Shown in pieces: positions 20,173 through 23,229 of a DNA stretch of 23,229 bases (its first letter is position 1; each line of letters starts with the position of its first letter). The stretch is from JACVRW01 sp046735115. GTDB taxonomy: Bacteria; Actinomycetota; Thermoleophilia; Solirubrobacterales; Thermoleophilaceae. The notes below the pieces were generated by a model that saw only the letters and a list, made by a program, of their open reading frames with translations, did no database searches and was not told the origin of the DNA. A program made the position numbers and the translations under genes. The stretch is from the NCBI GenBank assembly GCA_046735115.1, contig JBKPSR010000051.1, positions 1 through 23,229 of the forward strand, given 5' to 3'.

Positions 20173-20852
20173 GACGCGCCTCCGTCCTCGCGCAGCCGGT
20201 AGCCCGCGCCGCGCACCGTCTCGATGCTCCTCATCCCGAACGGCCGGTCGACCTTCTCGCGCAGGTAGCGGACATAGACGTCGATCACGTTCGAGCGGTT
20301 CTCGTAGCCGAAGTCCCAGGCGTGCTCGAGCAGGTCGAGCCGGCTCAGCACCTCGCCCGGCCGCCGCATGAACGCCTCGAGGAGCGCGAACTCCTTCGTC
20401 GACAGGTCGATCGCCTCGCCGTCACGCCACGCCTGCCGGGTTGCCGGGTCGAGGCGCAGGCTCCCCGCCTCCAGCACCGCGGGGCGCTCCTTCTGGCCGC
20501 GCCGCACGAGCGCGCGCAGGCGCGCCGACAGCTCGGCGAACGAGAACGGCTTCGTGAGGTAGTCGTCGGCCCCGCCGTCGAGCCCGGCCACGCGGTCCTC
20601 GACGGAGTCGCGCGCCGTGAGCAGCAGCACCGGCGTCCAGACGCCGTCGTCGCGCAGGCGCCGGCAGGTCTCGAAGCCGTCCATACCAGGCAGCATCACA
20701 TCGAGCACGACGGCGTCGTAGGCGGTTGCGGCCGCCATCCAGAGGGCGTCCTCGCCGCTTCGGGCGATGTCCACCGCGGCGCCCTCCTCGGAGAGGCCCC
20801 GGCGGACAAGCGCCGCCATCTTGACGTCGTCCTCGACTACAAGCAGGCGCAC
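20169..20852 (-). CDS. response regulator, OmpR/PhoB family
   Basis: A 227-residue cytoplasmic regulator from GTG 20852. The receiver domain (1-115) has the acid pocket E7-D8-D9, phospho-acceptor D51 (VVLDVMLPGMDG), the conserved T79 and K101 (YLTKPF). The winged-helix DNA-binding domain (about 125-227) has LDPATRQAWRDGEAIDLSTK, then EFALLEAFMRRPGEVLSRLDL, NVIDVYVRYLREKVDRPFG and RSIETVRGAGYRL. The start overlaps the stop of the upstream membrane-protein gene by one base (TAGTG). The frame is open much further upstream, but those residues are shadow of the membrane-protein gene. It is partner of the downstream kinase. Confidence 0.93.
   Translation of the reverse strand: MRLLVVEDDVKMAALVRRGLSEEGAAVDIARSGEDALWMAAATAYDAVVLDVMLPGMDGFETCRRLRDDGVWTPVLLLTARDSVEDRVAGLDGGADDYLTKPFSFAELSARLRALVRRGQKERPAVLEAGSLRLDPATRQAWRDGEAIDLSTKEFALLEAFMRRPGEVLSRLDLLEHAWDFGYENRSNVIDVYVRYLREKVDRPFGMRSIETVRGAGYRLREDGGAS
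20179..20183 (-). promoter_or_regulatory. ribosome binding site for the CTG start of the histidine kinase
   Basis: GGAGG on the minus strand, within the last codons of the response regulator gene, with a 6-base spacer to CTG 20172. It decides in favour of the non-canonical start. Confidence 0.6.
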
Positions 20853-21796
20853 TAAGCGGACGATGACACGGGCTTCATGAGAGTTCCATGAGCAGAACGT
20901 GTGAGCAGCGTCGCGGCCACGCCGAGCACCGCCCAGACGGCCAGTACGGTGACCTGCCGGCCCGCGCCGGCGCCGTCGAAGAAGCCGGTGCTCCGCAACA
21001 GGTTCGCGCCCGCTCCGGGCGGCAGGAGCTGGCCGAGCCCGCCGACGGGCTGTGGCAGGAGCTCGGGCGCCGTGGCCGCCGCCGAGAACGGGTTGCCGAT
21101 GAAGATCATCACGAGCGCGCCGATCCCCAGGCCGGCCTTGCCGACGAGGTTGTAGAGCCCGGCCATGGCGGCGGCGATCGCGAGGAAGATGAGCGCGAAC
21201 GCCCCCGCGTTCACGAGCCAGTCGCCCTCCACGATGCCCAGCCAGGTATCGGCTACCAGCGTCGCCGAGACCCCCGCGAGCAGCGAGCCGGCGACGGTGA
21301 GCCCGACCCGCGCCGCGCCGCGCGAGACGGCCAGCGAGGCCAGGATGCCGGTCAGGACGCCGGCGAGGACGAGCGGGAGCACGGACGAACCCAGGCCGGT
21401 CCCGGCCTTCGGTGTCGTGACGACGTCCTCCAGCTCGGCTCCCTGCTCGCTCGCGGCGTGCGTGAGCAGCTGGGCCACGGCCGGGCTGCCCGCGGAGCTG
21501 ATGAGCACCCTCGGCCCGGTGGGGCTCGCCACGAACGCGCCGTAGACCTCGCGATCCTCGATCGCCTCGCGGGCGTCGGCCTCCGTGACGTAGCGGTGGA
21601 GCTCGAAGGCGCCCTGCTGAGCGCCGAGCTGGCGCTCGAGCGCCTCGGCGCCGGCGGGAGTGCCCGCAACCCCGATCGGGAGATCGCGCGGCTCGAGGCG
21701 CGAGCTCGGCCACGCGAACAGCGCGAGCACCGCTGCGACGACCAGCGGCACGACGAGGATTGCGGCGACGGGTGGGCGATGCTCGCCTGCGGTCAT
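20852..21796 (-). CDS. ABC-2/YhgE-like integral membrane protein
   Basis: 314 residues. An N-terminal helix (AAILVVPLVVAAVLALFAW) is followed by a large exterior domain of about 100 residues (LPIGVAGTPAGAEALERQLG ... EVYGAFVASPTGPRVLISSAGSPA). Five more helices come after: SSVLPLVLAGVLTGILASL, VGLTVAGSLLAGVSATLVAD, AFALIFLAIAAAMAGLYNLV, GIGALVMIFIGNPFSAAATAPE, VTVLAVWAVLGVAATLL. This one-plus-five layout is that of ABC-2 type permeases and the YhgE/Pip group. No ATPase gene is adjacent, so transport is not proven. It is co-transcribed with the small protein upstream (4-bp ATGA overlap) and the two-component genes downstream. It may be the sensed or controlled partner. Confidence 0.8.
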   Translation of the reverse strand: MTAGEHRPPVAAILVVPLVVAAVLALFAWPSSRLEPRDLPIGVAGTPAGAEALERQLGAQQGAFELHRYVTEADAREAIEDREVYGAFVASPTGPRVLISSAGSPAVAQLLTHAASEQGAELEDVVTTPKAGTGLGSSVLPLVLAGVLTGILASLAVSRGAARVGLTVAGSLLAGVSATLVADTWLGIVEGDWLVNAGAFALIFLAIAAAMAGLYNLVGKAGLGIGALVMIFIGNPFSAAATAPELLPQPVGGLGQLLPPGAGANLLRSTGFFDGAGAGRQVTVLAVWAVLGVAATLLTRSAHGTLMKPVSSSA

Positions 21797-22035
21797 GGGA
21801 TGTCCACCTCTCCGACTCGGGTTGCGCTCGCGCGGGCGGCCACGTATGCGGGCAGCAGCGCAAGGGCTGCGGCCTCGTTCATGGCCTCAACCTGCCACCA
21901 GATAGCGTGGCCCCCGAAGGCGCAGGAGGCCACCGCGGCGCGGTGGCGGAGCGGGCTGTCGTGGCCCTTGAACGCGGCGAACACCACGCCGCATTCGGGC
22001 GCTTCATGTCTGTGTTGGATGAGGAAGAACGGCAT
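21793..22035 (-). CDS. small hypothetical protein, 80 aa
   Basis: Residues MPFFLIQHRHEAPECGVVFAAFKGHD, then FGGHAIWWQVEAMNEAAALALLPAYVAARASATRVGEVDIP. I cannot name the family. The pattern (a first strand with H-R-H-E-x-x-x-C, a middle strand, a helix, a last strand) resembles small DUF-type ferredoxin-like proteins in actinobacteria whose opening L-V-x-H-R-H is similar. H8, R9, H10 and C15 could bind a metal; that is speculation. ATG 22035 is preferred because the longer frame begins within upstream intergenic sequence. The ATGA overlap with the membrane-protein gene makes it the first gene of the four-gene operon. Confidence 0.7.
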   Translation of the reverse strand: MPFFLIQHRHEAPECGVVFAAFKGHDSPLRHRAAVASCAFGGHAIWWQVEAMNEAAALALLPAYVAARASATRVGEVDIP

Positions 22036-22042
22036 GGGAGAA

Positions 22043-22081
22043 GAGTCGTCCACAGCGGCCCGCCACACATCGGGACGACTC
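22043..22081. promoter_or_regulatory. inverted repeat in the divergent intergenic region
   Basis: GAGTCGTCC (22043-22051) and GGACGACTC (22073-22081) are perfect 9-bp arms, 30 bp centre to centre (about three helical turns). They sit between the four-gene operon and the divergent AAA regulator gene. A possible shared regulator site or mRNA stem. Confidence 0.4.
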
Positions 22082-22134
22082 CCTGATCGCGCACCCTGAT
22101 CCCTGAAAGCTTTTATGCTGGCTGCGGACCCGTC

Positions 22135-23229
22135 ATGCCCCAACTTGCCGAGCAGCTCATCGGGCGTGCCGCTGAGCTAGGTGTGATCGACAGCGCCCTC
22201 GCCGACCTCGAGCGCAGGAGCTTCGGCGCTCTCGAGCTGGTCGGAGAGCCCGGCATCGGGAAGACGCGGCTGCTGGGCGAGCTGGCCGCGCGTGCGAACG
22301 CCGAGGGGCATCTCGTGTTGTCCGGAAGCGCATCCGAGCTGGAGCGCGAGCTGCCGTTCTGGATCTTCGTCGATGCGCTCGACGAGTACCTGGAGGCGCT
22401 GGAGCCGCGGCGCACGGGCGGGCTCGACGAGGAGCTCCTAGCCGACCTTGGGGGCGTCTTCCCGTCGCTCGCCGAGGGGGCGGAGCCGGCGAAGGGCGAC
22501 GAGCGGCTGCGAGTCCATCGCGGCGTTCGGCAGCTGCTCGAGGCGCTCGCCGTCACCAAGCCGCTGGTTCTTCTGCTGGACGACGTGCACTGGGCGGACG
22601 CCGCCTCGGCGGAGCTGCTCGGGGCACTGCTTCGGCGCCCGCCCTCGGCAGCGGTCCTGGTGGGCGTGGCGCTGCGGCCGCATCAGGTGCCTGACGCGCT
22701 TGCCGGCACGCTGGCGCGGGCGCAGGCGGCGGGTACGCTCACACGCGTCGAGCTGAGCGGACTGAGCCCGGAGGAGGCGCGCGAGCTGCTCGGCCCCGCC
22801 GTGTCCGAGAGCGCCGCCGACTCGCTCTACTCCAAGAGCTCCGGTAACCCGTTCTACCTCCAGCAACTCGCTCGCTCCCCGCGGGTCGCGGCTTCGGCCG
22901 CGCACAGCGCGCGCGACGTGGCGATGGCCGGCGTGGAGGTCCCGCAGGCCGTGGCCGCGGCGTTGACAGGCGAACTGGCGCTGCTCGGCGAGGAGCATCG
23001 GCGCGTCCTCGAGGGCGCGGCCGTGACGGGCGACCCGTTCGAGCCCGAGCTCGCCGCCGCCGCTGCCGGGGTAAACGAGGAGGCGGCGATCGAGGCGCTG
23101 GATGAGCTGCTCGCGCGGGACCTCGTCCGGCACACCGAGGTGCCGCGCCGCTTCCGTTTCCGGCATCCGCTCGTCCGCGGGGCGGTCTACGAGGCGGCGC
23201 CCGGCGGCTGGCGCCTGACCGCCCACGAG
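22135..23229 (+). CDS. AAA-type LuxR-family (LAL/MalT-like) regulator, N-terminal part
   Basis: Open from ATG 22135 to the window edge (365 residues visible). It starts IGRAAELGVIDSALADLE, then Walker A GEPGIGKT (37-44), helix LLGELAARA, and Walker B LVLLLDDVHWAD (about 144-154). Further ATPase elements follow: LVGVALRP, LSGLSPEEARELLGP, SGNPFYLQQLAR, then a winged-helix-like domain (LLGEEHRRVLEGAAVTGDPFEPELAAAA...LDELLARDLVRHTE and FRFRHPLVRGAVYEA). This N-terminal plan is that of large ATP-dependent LuxR regulators, usually ~900 residues with TPRs and a C-terminal LuxR helix-turn-helix. Those parts lie beyond the window, so adenylate cyclase-type or BTAD proteins are also possible. A TATGCT at 22114-22119 may be its -10. 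Confidence 0.88.
   Translation, partial: MPQLAEQLIGRAAELGVIDSALADLERRSFGALELVGEPGIGKTRLLGELAARANAEGHLVLSGSASELERELPFWIFVDALDEYLEALEPRRTGGLDEELLADLGGVFPSLAEGAEPAKGDERLRVHRGVRQLLEALAVTKPLVLLLDDVHWADAASAELLGALLRRPPSAAVLVGVALRPHQVPDALAGTLARAQAAGTLTRVELSGLSPEEARELLGPAVSESAADSLYSKSSGNPFYLQQLARSPRVAASAAHSARDVAMAGVEVPQAVAAALTGELALLGEEHRRVLEGAAVTGDPFEPELAAAAAGVNEEAAIEALDELLARDLVRHTEVPRRFRFRHPLVRGAVYEAAPGGWRLTAHE

Noticed and set aside
18892..20202. 436-codon plus-strand frame over the histidine kinase
   Set aside because: It is the antisense shadow of a kinase with all boxes intact.
20853..21863. N-terminal extension of the response regulator to 564 residues
   Set aside because: The extension is an out-of-frame reading of the membrane-protein gene; the receiver domain begins normally at GTG 20852.
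22081..22101. Repeated CCCTGATC as a regulator array
   Set aside because: Only two full copies 13 bp apart, and a third partial copy; too short to support a separate call.
1..23229. tRNA, rRNA, CRISPR array, insertion sequence or prophage
   Set aside because: No cloverleaf-type sequence, rRNA-like stretch, regularly spaced repeat array, transposase or phage gene was seen on reading both strands; short ncRNAs cannot be excluded by eye.

Overview
The window is about 70% GC and densely coded on both strands. It looks like a chromosomal segment of a high-GC actinobacterium, most likely class Thermoleophilia (Solirubrobacter/Conexibacter-like). Reasons: tandem small NTF2/SnoaL proteins beginning MSQENVE, a PspA-PspAA-DUF6494 gene set, small lineage-type hypothetical proteins, GTG starts, and many 1-4 bp stop/start overlaps. 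This placement is inference from gene style, not from a marker gene. No rRNA, tRNA, CRISPR array, insertion sequence or phage gene was seen.

Layout. 1-321: C-terminus of a TPR protein. 377-1564: an acyl-CoA dehydrogenase (ACAD), convergent with a TetR-MFS efflux operon (1482-3748, minus). A 25-bp palindrome separates that operon from a divergent secreted serine hydrolase of the beta-lactamase/PBP fold (3788-4597). 4818-5390: unknown protein. 5398-6105: a second TetR gene, divergent from an ACAD pair (6115-8274) that ends at a perfect 14-bp hairpin. 8360-11736 (minus): a CWB2-repeat lipoprotein, a small unknown protein, a methyltransferase, a UspA-like protein and a single-pass membrane protein with a 22-residue repeat. 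11814-13073: a fourth ACAD behind a TetR-type operator. 13110-14411: two SnoaL-like paralogues and a lipoprotein. 14412-14727: a composite long palindrome and a truncated MarR remnant. 14728-15228: a hotdog thioesterase. 15285-16545: PspA, PspAA and a DUF6494 protein in overlapping frames. 16576-18747: a secreted GH15 glucoamylase. 18817-22035 (minus): a four-gene operon of small protein, ABC-2/YhgE-like membrane protein, OmpR-type response regulator and histidine kinase. 22135-end: a divergent AAA-type LuxR-family (LAL/MalT-like) regulator, cut by the window edge.

How the genes fit together. Four ACADs, a thioesterase and two or three TetR-type control points suggest catabolism of fatty or cyclic acyl-CoA substrates. 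In the adjacent pair only the first subunit keeps a canonical C-terminal catalytic glutamate, as in heteromeric mycobacterial FadE enzymes. The rest is mostly envelope biology: efflux, a PBP-like hydrolase, a CWB2 lipoprotein, PspA membrane-stress proteins, and a two-component system coupled to a membrane protein. The most unusual points are the histidine kinase's probable CTG start (with a good ribosome binding site and a CTGA overlap), the 25-bp operator filling the efflux/serine-hydrolase intergenic gap, and the approximately 99-bp nested palindrome that ends the MarR homology. No entirely new system is evident with confidence.
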